In this document: in pieces, positions 7,200 through 17,600 of the stretch
Position numbering within the stretch: the first letter of the stretch is position 1
How the letters are laid out: every line of letters starts with the position of its first letter
Assembly (NCBI GenBank): GCA_947475245.1
Contig: CANJLW010000035.1
Coordinates: 1-46,457 of the forward strand
DNA length: 46,457 nucleotides
Origin: Acetobacteraceae bacterium
GTDB taxonomy: Bacteria > Pseudomonadota > Alphaproteobacteria > Acetobacterales > Acetobacteraceae
Direction of reading: 5' to 3'
Translations under genes and position numbers: made by a program
Notes under the pieces: generated by a model
What the model was told of the DNA's origin: nothing
Database searches by the model: none
The model's input: the letters and a program-made list of their open reading frames with translations, nothing else

Positions 7200-9131
7200 A
7201 TGACCATCACCTCGCCGCTCGGACCCGATGCGTTGATCGTCACGCATCTGTCCGCTCACGAGGCCATTAGCCAACCCTTCACTTACGAACTGGACGTTGT
7301 CAGTCAAAACGGCGTTGTCGATCCCGACAAGATATTGAACCAACCGGTTTGTGTGAACCTTAAGGCCGGCCAAACCACCTTGCGTCAATTTCATGGTATC
7401 GTGCAGAGCATTGCGACTCACGGTGCCACGCGGGGGCAGGATGACGCCGACCATTACCTCTATCACCTGACGGTCGTTCCGCGCCTGTGGTTCCTGAACC
7501 AGACAGTCGATTGCAGGGTCTATCAAAAGAAATCGATGGCCGACATCATCAAGGGCATTTTCCAGGATGCCGGGTTGACGGAATACTCGATCCAGGCTTC
7601 CAGCGGCGCGTCACCGCGCGAATATACGGTCCAATATAACGAAAGCGACCTGACCTTCATCCAACGCCTGATGGAGGAAGAAGGCTGCTACTACTTCTTC
7701 GAACACACCGCAGCCGGTCACAAAGTGATCGTCGCCGACTCCAACCAATCTTTCCCAACCCTGCCCGAAGTCGTGCTGAAATTGCAGGGAGCCGATGCCG
7801 ACGGCGATCTGATCGAAGGCTGGTCGCGCTGGTCCCATACGGCGCGCGGAAAGTTCAAGGCCAAGGATTACGATCCGACGAAGCCCAACACGCTGTTACA
7901 AGAGGAAGTCCCGACCACGCTGAAAACCGGCGGTGCCTCGCTGCGCGATGATTTCCATTGGCCGGCGAAATCGTTCGAGGTCGACGGCGTCAAGAAGCAC
8001 TCCAAGCACGAGATGGAAGCGTCCGAGGCCAATGCGTCCCTGTTTGAGGGCACGAGTCACATCGGGAAGATGGTCGCCGGTTCCAAGTTCAAGATCACCA
8101 GCCGACCTGCCACCAGCTACGACGACACGTATGTGCTGCGATCCGTCACGCACACCATCACCGACGAAAGCTGGATGACGAACGACGGTGTCGTCCTTTA
8201 CGAAAACCACTTTACGTGCTTTCCGGCCAAAACAACCTTCAGGCTGCACGCATCAACGCCCCGTCCTCGTCTAGACGGGTTGCACAGCGCCCTGGTGCTC
8301 GGCCCCTCGACCGGGACCGGCGCGGCTCTCAAATACACCAGCGGAACGGATGAGATTTATTCGGACGATCTCGCCCGCGTGAAGATCCGCTTCTTCTGGG
8401 ATCATCGTGGGGAAGCAACCGGCGGTGGCGCGATTTGGGCGCGGGTCATCCAGCCCTGGGCCGGGCCTGGGTTCGGCGGGCAGTTCATTCCGCGGGTCGG
8501 GACGGAAGTCGCGGTGGCGTTCATCGACGGCGACCCCGATCGGCCGATCGTGGTCGGAGGGTTATACAACGGACGCGACGCCCCGATCTATCCGAAGGAC
8601 GAACACACAAAATCCGGCTTTCGGTTCAAGTCTTATGCCTCCGACAAGCCCGCCTACAACGAACTGACCTTTGACGATAAACAGGGCGACGAGCTCATCT
8701 ACGTCTACGCGACCAAGAACCTGACATCGGTTGTTCAGGAGGAACGCTCGGTCACCGTCAAGGAAGGCAAAAACGCCGTAAAGGTCGAAAAGGGCGACAA
8801 CACGCTTGACGTCGACACCGGCAAGAACGCCGTCAAGGTCGCGAAGGGCGATAACACGCTTGACGTCGATACCGGGAATAACACCGTCAAGGTGGGGACC
8901 GGGAACATGACGATCAAGGTCGACTCGGGTAAGGTCGAGATCGAGGCCATGCAGTCGATCAAGCTGACCGTTGGCGGCAGTACGTTGGAACTGACCCCCA
9001 GCGGCATCAAGATCAGCGGGACGATGGTCGAGGTTTCAGGCTCCGCCACCGCTAAACTGACCGGCGGGATGGCGACGGTTGAAGCGTCCGGCGTCATGAC
9101 GGTCAAAGGCTCATTGGTTAAAATCAACTGA
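7200..9131 (+). CDS. vgrG: VgrG, T6SS spike protein (TssI)
   Basis: 643 residues from ATG 7200, whose start MTITSPLGPDALIVTHLS aligns with usual VgrG N-termini; GTG 7170, ten codons upstream, is a possible alternative. The N-terminal two thirds is the gp27-like region, with VgrG hallmarks such as FIQRLMEEEGCYYFFEH at about 155-175. The gp5-like OB fold follows at about 385-465 (RFFWDHRGE ... PRVGTEVAVAFIDGDPDRPIVVGG). From about residue 520 to the end is a beta-helical needle made of 9-residue repeats with alternating small and valine residues. No C-terminal effector domain is present, and the protein ends in the needle (MTVKGSLVKIN). It forms the trimeric puncturing spike, capped by the upstream PAAR protein and carried on an Hcp tube. 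One base separates it from the next gene. Confidence 0.95.
   Translation: MTITSPLGPDALIVTHLSAHEAISQPFTYELDVVSQNGVVDPDKILNQPVCVNLKAGQTTLRQFHGIVQSIATHGATRGQDDADHYLYHLTVVPRLWFLNQTVDCRVYQKKSMADIIKGIFQDAGLTEYSIQASSGASPREYTVQYNESDLTFIQRLMEEEGCYYFFEHTAAGHKVIVADSNQSFPTLPEVVLKLQGADADGDLIEGWSRWSHTARGKFKAKDYDPTKPNTLLQEEVPTTLKTGGASLRDDFHWPAKSFEVDGVKKHSKHEMEASEANASLFEGTSHIGKMVAGSKFKITSRPATSYDDTYVLRSVTHTITDESWMTNDGVVLYENHFTCFPAKTTFRLHASTPRPRLDGLHSALVLGPSTGTGAALKYTSGTDEIYSDDLARVKIRFFWDHRGEATGGGAIWARVIQPWAGPGFGGQFIPRVGTEVAVAFIDGDPDRPIVVGGLYNGRDAPIYPKDEHTKSGFRFKSYASDKPAYNELTFDDKQGDELIYVYATKNLTSVVQEERSVTVKEGKNAVKVEKGDNTLDVDTGKNAVKVAKGDNTLDVDTGNNTVKVGTGNMTIKVDSGKVEIEAMQSIKLTVGGSTLELTPSGIKISGTMVEVSGSATAKLTGGMATVEASGVMTVKGSLVKIN
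8772..8879 (+). repeat. Tandem 54-bp duplication inside the vgrG needle
   Basis: Two near-identical 54-bp units (8772-8825 and 8826-8879), with the start of a third after them. They encode paired 9-residue strands of the type KGDNTLDVD and TGKNAVKVA. The first two units differ at only a few, mostly silent, positions. This points to a recent duplication that lengthens the beta-helical needle by whole turns. Confidence 0.8.
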
Positions 9132-9132
9132 C

Positions 9133-9723
9133 ATGTCAGATACTCTCGCAAAACTCGCATCGGCCGACCTCGGGGCCATTCGCCCACATCTGGCACTGGC
9201 CGACGCACCCGCCGCCCTGATCGCCGCTACCCCCAGCGTGCCGGAGGCTTTCGCTGCGCTTGAAGCGAACGGCTTCCTGCTGGAAGCCGCGAAACTCCTC
9301 GGCCACGCGCTGCCGAAACGTCAGGCCGTTTGGTGGGCCTGTATGTGCGCGTTGCACACCGCTCCCGACACTCTTCCCGAGTCACATCGCAAGGTGCGCG
9401 AGGCCAGTGAGGCATGGGTCCGCCAGCAGACCGATCCCGTACGCCGCTCGGCGATGAGCATGGCGGAGAGCATAGGTTTTGAAACCCCGGAATCCTGGAC
9501 CGCCATCGCCGCGTTCTGGAGCGGAGACTCGATGACTCCCGCGGATCAGCCGAAATTGCCGCCTCCGGCCCATTTGACCGGCGTTGCCGTTGCGGGCGTC
9601 ATCGGACTTTCCGCCGTGCGCGGCGATCCCAAGCGGCAAACCGCACGATTGCAACGTTTCCTGGAAAGTGGCCGTAATATCGCCGCCGGCGGTCCCGGTC
9701 GACTGACTCCAGAGGATGCGTGA
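9133..9723 (+). CDS. T6SS-linked small protein of unknown function (DUF6931-like, tentative)
   Basis: 196 residues, starting one base after the vgrG stop. No signal peptide or membrane helix is evident. The protein looks alpha-helical, with a notable RQAVWWACMCAL segment at about residues 63-74 and a C-terminal region rich in Ala, Gly and Pro. It resembles, from memory, small uncharacterised proteins annotated DUF6931 near T6SS genes, but I cannot confirm this. Its place between vgrG and tagH, co-transcribed with both, fits a cytoplasmic accessory such as an adaptor or chaperone loading cargo on VgrG, or an effector-related protein. That role is inference from position only. No enzymatic motif was recognised. 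Confidence 0.7.
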   Translation: MSDTLAKLASADLGAIRPHLALADAPAALIAATPSVPEAFAALEANGFLLEAAKLLGHALPKRQAVWWACMCALHTAPDTLPESHRKVREASEAWVRQQTDPVRRSAMSMAESIGFETPESWTAIAAFWSGDSMTPADQPKLPPPAHLTGVAVAGVIGLSAVRGDPKRQTARLQRFLESGRNIAAGGPGRLTPEDA

Positions 9724-9800
9724 TGAACAACGTCCCGATCACAGGCTCCGCCTCGTCGTGCCAAGGGCACATTGCCGTCCGGCCGACAACGAGGCGCTGA
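9723..9800 (+). CDS. Possible 25-codon ORF bridging to tagH
   Basis: ATG 9723 overlaps the previous stop (TGATG) and is preceded by AGAGGA at workable spacing. It encodes a 25-residue peptide starting MNNVPITGSASSCQGH, ends at TGA 9798-9800, and lies only four bases before the tagH ATG. It may keep ribosomes moving into tagH, or may be the decayed stub of a gene. No homology is recognised, so it is only a candidate. Confidence 0.25.
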   Translation: MNNVPITGSASSCQGHIAVRPTTRR

Positions 9801-9804
9801 CCCC

Positions 9805-11373
9805 ATGGCCCTGACAATGAACGTTCTGCGCTGTCCGGGCACGGTGGCGCCCGAGACACGCACCCTGCAAGGTGGGGAGTATGTTGTCGGCCGCGGCCTC
9901 GACGTCGATTGGACGCTGATCGACACGAACCAGGTGATCTCAAAGCGGCACTTCATCGTCGCTTTTCGCGCCGGTGGCTGGCAAATCGCGGATGTCAGCA
10001 CCAACGGAACCTATCTCAATCACGAATCGCAGCCTATCGGTCAGGGGAGCGTCCGCGATCTTCGCGACGGCGACCGCGTGCGGGTCGGCGAATATGAGAT
10101 CGAGATAGGGTTGGAGGAGGTCGCTCAGGCAGGATTCGGGGCCGCGCCCGGCTCCTCCGCCAGTCCGTTCGGCGATCCCTTCGCCAACGATCCATTCAGC
10201 ACGCCCAAGGCTCGGAACGCATTCGACGATCCCGATCACGTGCCGCACGCGGCCGGATTTGGCGGATCGCTGCTGCCCGACGACTTCGACCCGCTTGGTC
10301 CGATCGACGCCGCTCCGCCGGTCGCGCCGATGTCGCACCATCGGACCCAATCCGATCACTCTTCCGTGCTGGAGGATGCGTTTCGGCCGCCGGCGGAAAG
10401 CGGTCAAATGGCGTTTAACACGGGTGGGATTATTCCGGCCGCGCCGACCATTCCCGACGATTGGGGTGATGATTTTCTGTCGGGCATCGGCACCCCTGCC
10501 GCAGTGCCGCCCCCCTCCCCCGTTCAAACCGAGGTGCCGGCTGAACGCCCGGTGGAGGTGCCGCCCGCTCCCGCGGCGGAGATTGCCGGCGATCCATTTT
10601 CACCTGCCCCAGAGGCGACCGGCAGTCCCAGCGCCGAACCGCCACCGCGTGACGTGTCGCCATTCTTTGAGCCTGGTGTCGATATCGAGACCATCCCGCC
10701 GACACCGATCAAGGCAATCGTTCCGCCTGCCCCGCCCATCGCCGCCGCGCCGCCGCCCCAGATGCCCGCCTCTGCTCCGGGCGATGACGCGCTCATGGCT
10801 GCGTTCATGGCCGGAGTCGGATTGACCGATGTGCAACCGAAAGACGCAAAGGCCACGATGACGGCGCTGGGCGTCGCCTTTCGCGCCTTGGTTTCGGGTA
10901 TCCGGGCGATTTTGATTGCGCGCGCGGCGATCAAGAGCGAATTCCGGATCGAACAGACGATGATCCGAGCCAGCGGCAATAACCCGCTGAAGTTTTCGGC
11001 GGACGACGACGATGCGTTAAGCGCCCTGATGGGTGTCGGCCGCCGGATCGACATGACTCCCGCGGCGGCCGTGGCCGATGCGCTGCGGGATATTCGCCTG
11101 CATGAACTGGCATCGATGGCCGCCATGCAATCGGCGGCGCGTGCCATGCTGAATGGTTTCGACCCAACCGCAATTCGCGCGGCCGCAGATCAAAGTGGCG
11201 GCATGACCGTTTTGCCGGCCCAGAAAAAGGCCCGTGCGTGGGACGCGTTCGAGGCTCTGCATGGCAAGACGGTGCAAGCCCTGAACGACGATTTTGACAG
11301 CGTATTCGGCAAGGCTTTCGCACGCGCCTATGAGGAAGCAATGCACGAGATTTCATCGAGGGACAGAAAATGA
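9805..11373 (+). CDS. tagH: TagH, FHA-domain protein of the T6SS phosphorylation pathway
   Basis: 522 residues from ATG 9805; GAGG lies 11 bases upstream, and an in-frame TTG at 9772 is less likely. Residues about 10-95 are a forkhead-associated domain with the phosphothreonine-binding pattern GRG, SKRHF and STNGTYLN. A long Pro/Ala/Asp-rich linker (about 110-320) joins it to a helical C-terminal domain of about 190 residues that matches the T6SS-specific FHA family (DDALMAAFMAGVGL onward). In known systems Fha/TagH is the target of PpkA and, when phosphorylated, promotes assembly on the membrane complex. The kinase, the phosphatase and TagF are all in this locus. The stop overlaps the tssJ start (ATGA). 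Confidence 0.92.
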   Translation: MALTMNVLRCPGTVAPETRTLQGGEYVVGRGLDVDWTLIDTNQVISKRHFIVAFRAGGWQIADVSTNGTYLNHESQPIGQGSVRDLRDGDRVRVGEYEIEIGLEEVAQAGFGAAPGSSASPFGDPFANDPFSTPKARNAFDDPDHVPHAAGFGGSLLPDDFDPLGPIDAAPPVAPMSHHRTQSDHSSVLEDAFRPPAESGQMAFNTGGIIPAAPTIPDDWGDDFLSGIGTPAAVPPPSPVQTEVPAERPVEVPPAPAAEIAGDPFSPAPEATGSPSAEPPPRDVSPFFEPGVDIETIPPTPIKAIVPPAPPIAAAPPPQMPASAPGDDALMAAFMAGVGLTDVQPKDAKATMTALGVAFRALVSGIRAILIARAAIKSEFRIEQTMIRASGNNPLKFSADDDDALSALMGVGRRIDMTPAAAVADALRDIRLHELASMAAMQSAARAMLNGFDPTAIRAAADQSGGMTVLPAQKKARAWDAFEALHGKTVQALNDDFDSVFGKAFARAYEEAMHEISSRDRK

Positions 11374-11846
11374 TTACCCGGCGTGGATTTGTATTGCCGA
11401 CTCTTGCCGCGATGGCGACGCTGTCGGCTCTCGCGGGATGTGCCCCACCCCCCAAGCCGCCGGCGATTCTGTCCTTGAACATCGTTGGAAGTACCGATCA
11501 AAATCCGGGCGCGACGGGGACCGCGTCGTCCGTGGCCATCCGTGTCTACCAACTGACCGCCACCGCGAAATTCGAACGCGCCGACGTCTTCGCGTTGACA
11601 GAGCGGGAGGCGCAAACGCTTGGCGCGGACAGCGTCGGCTCGCAAGAGTTCGTTATCTCTCCCGCGCAACAGCGGGAGGTGACGCTGGAATTGAAACCGA
11701 TGGTGCAATGGGTCGGTGCTGTCGCGCTGTATCGCGACATCGACAACGCGCAATGGCGCGCGGTTGCGCCGGTCGCGACCAGCGGTCCGTCCCGACTGAC
11801 CTTGTCGATCGGCAAGCTTGCCATCAAACTCCAACCCACGCCCTGA
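11370..11846 (+). CDS. tssJ: TssJ, T6SS outer-membrane lipoprotein
   Basis: 158 residues. The signal peptide ends in lipobox LAGC with Cys24 as the acylated residue. It has an Arg-Arg pair at positions 4-5 (TRRGFV), so Tat export is conceivable, though a normal lipoprotein route is more usual. The mature part is a small beta-sandwich typical of TssJ: SSVAIRVYQLTATAKFERADVFAL, then QREVTLELKPMVQWVGAVALYRD. TssJ anchors the TssJLM membrane complex to the outer membrane by binding the periplasmic end of TssM. The start overlaps the tagH stop. After it comes a gap of 103 bases (11847-11949) with a weak GTGGC/GCCAC hairpin and no clear promoter. Confidence 0.92.
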   Translation: MITRRGFVLPTLAAMATLSALAGCAPPPKPPAILSLNIVGSTDQNPGATGTASSVAIRVYQLTATAKFERADVFALTEREAQTLGADSVGSQEFVISPAQQREVTLELKPMVQWVGAVALYRDIDNAQWRAVAPVATSGPSRLTLSIGKLAIKLQPTP

Positions 11847-11949
11847 CGTGTGGCGTGAAACGTTCTTGTGGCATTCCGCCACGGAGAAGAGTCCGCTGGC
11901 GTATCGGCCATGGCTGCGCAATGATGACGAAATCGGGAGGCGCTGAGCC

Positions 11950-13272
11950 ATGAGCTGGACCAACCGTGTGGTCTGGCAGGAAGGTATGTTCCTGCGCACA
12001 CAACATTTCCAGCAGCAGGATCGCTGGCTGGAACAACTCGTCCGCGGGCGTTCCCAATCGTTGCGCCCGCATCCATGGGGGTTGGTGAACTACGCGCTCG
12101 ATCGCGATCTTTTGGCCACCGGACGATTCGCGCTGGCCACCGCGGCCGGGGTATTCGAGGATGGGACGCCGTTTGCCCTGCCCGGCGAGGCCGATCATCC
12201 GGCGCCGCTCGATCTGCCGGAAAATGCCCGCAATGTTCTGGTCTATCTCGGTCTACCGATCCGCCAACCCGGGGCCGTCGAGGTAGCCGACGCCGCGACC
12301 GAGGGCCGCTATGTGGCTCATGCGTTCGAGGCGTACGATACCCATTCCGCGTCGCCGCAACCCGCTGAACTGCAGGTCGGGCGGCTGAAAATGCGCTACC
12401 TCCTGGAGACGGAGGAGCGGACCGGCTACCTTTGCATCGGCCTTGCGCGGGTCACCGAAGTCAGCGCCGACCGGCGGGTCTTGTTGGACGAACGGTGGAT
12501 ACCGCCCGCGCTGGTTTGTTCGGCCACGCCCCCCATGTCCGGACTGATTGCCGAATTGGCGGGGATGCTGAATCAACGGGGAGAGGCTCTGGCCGCGCGT
12601 ATGACGGCCCCCGGACAGACGGGGGTCGCTCAGGTCGCGGATTTCCTGCTGCTGCAATCGATCAACGGCTGGCAAAACGTCCTGGCCCACTGGGCGGATG
12701 CCGGCAACGTGCATCCGGAAGCGCTCTATACATCGCTGATCCAGATGGCCGGAGAGTTCTCGACGTTCCTCGAGACCCGTCGACCGACGTCCTATCCTGC
12801 TTATCGTCACGAGGATCTGCAACGCAGCTTCGCGCCGGTTGTTGCGGACCTACGACGGGCTTTGTCGGCGGTGTTGGAACAAACGGCCATCCCGATCCCG
12901 CTGCGCGACGCCCGTCACGGCGTGCGCGTCGGTCCCATTACCGATCGTTCTATTCTGCGCGCGTCCTCGTTTGTCCTGACCGCCATGTGCGATATGCCGA
13001 CCGAAACGCTGCGTCGCGTCTTCCCCAGCCAGGTCAAGATCGGCGCGGTCGAGCAAATTCGCGAACTCGTGAACGTCGCGCTGCCAGGTATCGCCATCCG
13101 TCCCCTACCCGTCGCGCCTCGGCAACTGCCGTTCTATGCAGGCGCGACATACTTCGAACTCGATCGCGCCAGCCCGCATTGGCAGCAGATGCAGAATTCC
13201 GGTGGCTTCGCGATTCATATTTCCGGCGACTTCCCTAACCTCCGACTTGAACTGTGGGCGATCCGCGGATGA
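11950..13272 (+). CDS. tssK: TssK, T6SS baseplate-to-membrane adaptor
   Basis: 440 residues, the usual TssK length, with GGGAGG in front of ATG 11950. The N-terminus has the family signature VVWQEGMFLRTQHFQQQDRW, followed by the shell domain and, in the last third, the C-terminal head that contacts TssL/TssM (SFVLTAMCDMPTETLRRVFPSQVK). TssK trimers link the TssEFG baseplate wedges to the cytoplasmic part of TssL. The stop codon overlaps the next ATG by four bases, so tssK and tssL are probably translated at matched rates. Confidence 0.95.
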   Translation: MSWTNRVVWQEGMFLRTQHFQQQDRWLEQLVRGRSQSLRPHPWGLVNYALDRDLLATGRFALATAAGVFEDGTPFALPGEADHPAPLDLPENARNVLVYLGLPIRQPGAVEVADAATEGRYVAHAFEAYDTHSASPQPAELQVGRLKMRYLLETEERTGYLCIGLARVTEVSADRRVLLDERWIPPALVCSATPPMSGLIAELAGMLNQRGEALAARMTAPGQTGVAQVADFLLLQSINGWQNVLAHWADAGNVHPEALYTSLIQMAGEFSTFLETRRPTSYPAYRHEDLQRSFAPVVADLRRALSAVLEQTAIPIPLRDARHGVRVGPITDRSILRASSFVLTAMCDMPTETLRRVFPSQVKIGAVEQIRELVNVALPGIAIRPLPVAPRQLPFYAGATYFELDRASPHWQQMQNSGGFAIHISGDFPNLRLELWAIRG

Positions 13273-14678
13273 GCGACAATCCGTTTGACGAAGACAGCGA
13301 CCGCACACAGGTCGTTCGACCCAATCCTGGCGGTGCCAGGCCCGCCGCGCGGCCCAGCCCGCCGGCGGCGTCCTTCCCGCAATCCCCGCCGCGACCAACG
13401 GAAGCGTTTGGCGGCGGACAAGCCGAGCGGGTGCCGCAAGCTGCGGCGGCTTTACCGGCGGATGGCGCGGAGTCCATAGCGACCGGTATCAATCCGCTGG
13501 TCTCCGCCGCCGGTCCTCTCCTTGCCCTGCTCGGCCGCCTTGGACGGACGCTGAACCAGCCTAACCCATCTGACCTGCGTGAACGCACACTGCAACAGAT
13601 CCAGACGTTCGAGCGGGCCGCGAGCGCCGGGGGCGCCAGCCGAGAGCAGGTCATTCGTGCCCGCTACGCGCTCTGCGCAAGCCTTGACGACGTCTCCCAA
13701 GCCACGCCCTGGGGCGGCAATGGCGTCTGGGCCTCGCGTCCCTTGGTCACCAGTTTCGGTGAGGCTTTGCGTGGATACGAAGGGATCCAGAGCGGCGTCG
13801 GCTTCTTTAAGCTGCTCGACGATGTCAAAAACAACCCCGGAACGGAATTACCGCTTCTTGAGTTGATGTATCTTTGCCTTAGCCTCGGTTTCCAGGGGAA
13901 GTTCCGGGTCTCCGATCGGCCATTGGCGGAGCTCGACCGGGTTCGCCAGGACCTGTACACGATCATTTCCCACCATCGTGCCGCCGCCGAAGCGGCGCTG
14001 TCGCCGCACTGGGAAGGACTGGCGATCCCTTACCGCCCCGCGCGGGCAACCGTGCCGTCGTGGGTACTGGGCGCGGCCGCTGCGTTCGTTATCGGCGGAT
14101 TGTTCGTCTGGTTCTCGACGACGCTGAACGCGTCGTCCGACGACTTGTTCGCGCGCGAGCTTGGCGCGCCTCAGGCAACCATGCCGCAAATTGCCCGCAT
14201 TGCACCGATCAAGCCGCCGCCACCGCCTCCGCCGCCGAAAGAGCCTGAATCGCTGTATATTTTTCTGAAGCCGGAAATCGATCAGGGCCTTGTCGTCGTG
14301 CTCGGGGACCGATCGATGCCGATCGTGCGGATCCGTAATCGCGGCATGTTCCCGTCCGGTAGCGCCACGGTGTCCCCCAACTACATCCGTTTGCTGGAAC
14401 GGATCGGAGAGGCACTCAAAGTCGAGAAGGGCCCGGTACAGGTCGTTGGATATACTGATAATCAGCCCATCAAGACGGTCCAATTCCCGTCCAACTACCA
14501 GCTCTCCGCGGCACGCGCCGAGGCGGCCCGGTCGATTATTGTCCGAGCCTTGGGAGATCCCGGCCGCGTCGTCGCGGAAGGACGAGCAGATGCCGATCCG
14601 ATCGGATCGAACGCAACGCCGGAAGGCAGAGATGACAATCGACGCATCGAAGTCATACTTCGGAGGCTGAGCCAGTAA
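13269..14678 (+). CDS. tssL: TssL (DotU/IcmH type) fused to an OmpA-like peptidoglycan-binding domain
   Basis: 469 residues from ATG 13269, which overlaps the tssK stop; a GTG five codons upstream is less likely. A Pro/Ala-rich N-terminal extension of about 75 residues precedes the cytoplasmic DotU domain (about 80-255; ARYALCASLDDVSQATPWG and GGDEFF-like FFKLLDDV). One membrane helix lies at about 263-285 (WVLGAAAAFVIGGLFVWF). The periplasmic C-terminus (about 345-469) is an OmpA-type domain with the motifs VVGYTDNQPI and LSAARAEAARSII, ending RIEVILRRLSQ. It anchors the T6SS inner-membrane complex to the cell wall; many TssL proteins need a separate TagL for this, here it is built in. Confidence 0.95.
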   Translation: MSDNPFDEDSDRTQVVRPNPGGARPAARPSPPAASFPQSPPRPTEAFGGGQAERVPQAAAALPADGAESIATGINPLVSAAGPLLALLGRLGRTLNQPNPSDLRERTLQQIQTFERAASAGGASREQVIRARYALCASLDDVSQATPWGGNGVWASRPLVTSFGEALRGYEGIQSGVGFFKLLDDVKNNPGTELPLLELMYLCLSLGFQGKFRVSDRPLAELDRVRQDLYTIISHHRAAAEAALSPHWEGLAIPYRPARATVPSWVLGAAAAFVIGGLFVWFSTTLNASSDDLFARELGAPQATMPQIARIAPIKPPPPPPPPKEPESLYIFLKPEIDQGLVVVLGDRSMPIVRIRNRGMFPSGSATVSPNYIRLLERIGEALKVEKGPVQVVGYTDNQPIKTVQFPSNYQLSAARAEAARSIIVRALGDPGRVVAEGRADADPIGSNATPEGRDDNRRIEVILRRLSQ

Positions 14679-14679
14679 C

Positions 14680-17600
14680 ATGAGCGCCATTCTTCGCGTG
14701 CTTGGCTCACGCTGGTTCCTGAGCTTTGTCGGTGTCGCACTCCTGTCGATGCTGATCTGGTGGTTCGGCCCGTTCGTTGAGGTTTTGGACAGCGTCATCA
14801 TTCGGGGATGCCTGATCGGGGTATTGGTCCTGATCTGGGCCGCGACCAATTTTCTGCTCGATTGGCGGCGCCGCAAGACCGATGCCGACCTGGTCGAGGG
14901 CGTCACCGCAAGCGCCGGCGATCCGGGTGCAGCGGCGGCCGCGGAAGAATCCGCGGCGATGCGTGACAAACTGACCAACGCGTTGGGCCTGTTGGCCAAG
15001 GCGTCAGGCTCACGCGGATACCTGTACGAGCAACCTTGGTACGCAATCGTCGGGCCTCCCGGGACGGGGAAGACGACGGCATTGGTGAATGCCGGCCTCA
15101 GCTTCCCCTTGGCGTCCGAGATGGGACAAAAAGTCTCGGGCTTCGGTGGGACAAGGATGTGCGATTGGTGGTTTACCGAAAACGCAGTCCTGATCGACAC
15201 CGCCGGACGATACACGACGCAGGAGGACTCAACCGTCGATAAGGCGGGCTGGGATGCCTTTCTTTCGTTGCTACGACGCACCCGCGCTCGGCAGCCGCTG
15301 AACGGCCTGATCGTGGTCTTCTCCCTGCAGGACGACCGGCAACCGGACACCAGCATCGGAAGCGCCACGGCGGCCCAGCGTTCGGTTCACGCCGCGACAA
15401 TCCGTCGTCGTATCAAGGAGATATACGAAAAACTCGGCGTCCGCGTTCCCATCTATGCCGTCTTCACCAAAACCGATCTGCTGGCCGGGTTCACCGACTT
15501 TTTCGCCGACATGGACAGAGAACGCCTGGGCCAGGTCTGGGGCATGACATTCCCCGCCAAGGGGCCGGGCGAAGACACACGGGCGACCTTTACGAGCGAG
15601 TTCGGGCTGTTGGTGCAGCGATTGAACGATCGCCTGCTTGATCGATTGCACGCCGAACGCGGCCCCGACCGCCGGACTTTGATTGCCGGATTCCCGGCGC
15701 AGGTGGCGAGCCTGCAAAATCCACTGGCCGACTTTATCCAGGAAGCATTCGGAGGCTCCCGCCTCGATCCCGCCCCGCTGCTGCGCGGCGTCTATCTGAC
15801 ATCGGGCACGCAGGAAGGCACACCGGTCGACCGCCTGACCGCCACAATGGCGCGGAGTTTCGGCATCGATCAGCGGCGTGCTCCTTCCCTGGTTGCCGAA
15901 CAAGGCCGCAGCTACTTCCTGACCCGACTGCTTAAGGACGTGATATTCGGCGAGGCGATGCTTGTATCTCGCGATCCCGCCGCGGTCCGACGTTCGCTCA
16001 TGCTTCGGATTGGCGCCGCCGCTTTGGCCGGGGTCGTGGCTCTGGCCGGTGCCGGGGCGCTTATCCAGACCAATGCGGTCAACGCGGACGCGATCGCCAC
16101 AACCGATGCGGCGCTCAAGGCCTATATCGCTTCGGCGCAAGCTCTGCCACTCGATCCCGTGCGTGACGGCGACCTGCCGCGCATCCTGCCCGTGCTGGAT
16201 CAAGCGCGCGCGTTGCCGTACGGCAAGGAGAATCATCCCAATCCGTTCCAGTTCTTCCCGGGTCTGTCACAAACAGGCAAGCTGGCCGCGGGCGCGAACG
16301 AAGTGTACGGCAATGCGTTAAAGCACATTCTGCTGCCGCGGCTGATCTTTCGCCTCGAAAGCCAGATGCGGCAGAATTTCAACCAGCCCGACTTCCTGTA
16401 TGAAGCCACGCGTGTCTATCTCATGCTGGGTTCCGCCGGGCCGCTGGATCGCGGCACGATCAAGGAATGGATGCTGTTTGACTGGCAGCTGAGTTACCCG
16501 GGGCCGGCGGGCCAGCCCATTCGTGACGGCCTCGCCAAACACCTGGCTGTGCTGCTGGACGGTCGCCTGCCCCAGGTTCCAATCGATGGTGCATTGATTG
16601 AGGACGCACGCCGAGCATTCAGTCGTATTACACTTGCGAGTAGGGTTTACAGTTCGATCCGTCGGTCGCCGCAGGCATCCGCTGTCGCCATGTGGCGTCC
16701 GGGCGACGCCGCGGGAGCATCCGGTGTGCGCGCTTTCCGCCGCACGTCGGGGAAGCCGCTCACCGAAGGTATCCCTGGCTTCTTTACTGTCGACGGCTTC
16801 TACAAAGTACTCTTGCCACAATTGCCGGCAGCCGCGCGGCAGGCCGCGAGCGAAAGCTGGGTTCTTGGGCGAGAGGCTGAAGTAGACCCATCCAGCCCGC
16901 AGGTCCTGAACCTGCAGGCTGACGTCGTTCGCCTTTACACAGCGGATTACGCGAAAGAGTGGGACGGACTTCTGGGCGATCTGGAGATCGAGCCGCTTGG
17001 AGGCATGCAACAGGCGGTGCAGAATCTGTATATCCTGTCGTCGCCTCAGTCGCCGATGCGGGACCTGCTGGCCGGCATCACGCGCCAGCTTACGTTGACA
17101 GTTCCGCCTGTGCCGACCGATGCCGCGGGCGCGGCAGGTGCCGCAGCTGGGGTCGCGGCCGCCGTTGCGAGTAACGCTGTCGCCGGGGCGACTTCAAGAT
17201 TGCAGGGCCTTATAGCACCGACCGGTCCTGCGCCCGAACCTCCCGGCAAAGCGATCGAGACGCGCTACGCGGCGTTGATTGCCTTTGTCGGCAAGGGACC
17301 CGGCGCTCCCGTCGACAATGTCCTGAAGATCATGAACGACCTTCAGCAGCAGCTTTCCCGTTTGGCGAACGCCGTCCCCGGCAGCGCTCCGCCGGCCGGC
17401 GGGGACGATCCCGCCGCTTTGCTCCAGGCAGAGGCAACCCGCACGCCCCAGCCGGTTCAACGTTGGCTGCTATCCATCTCCAACGCCGGCGGACAATTGC
17501 GCAGCGGCGGTGCCCGCAAGGGTGCGGCGGAAGGGTTTAACGCCCCCGGTGGGCCGGCATCGCTGTGCAAGCAAGCCGTCACCGGTCGCTATCCGTTCGC

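Noticed and set aside
7200..9131. Specialised VgrG with a C-terminal toxin
   Set aside because: The protein ends in the beta-helical needle; no extra domain follows.
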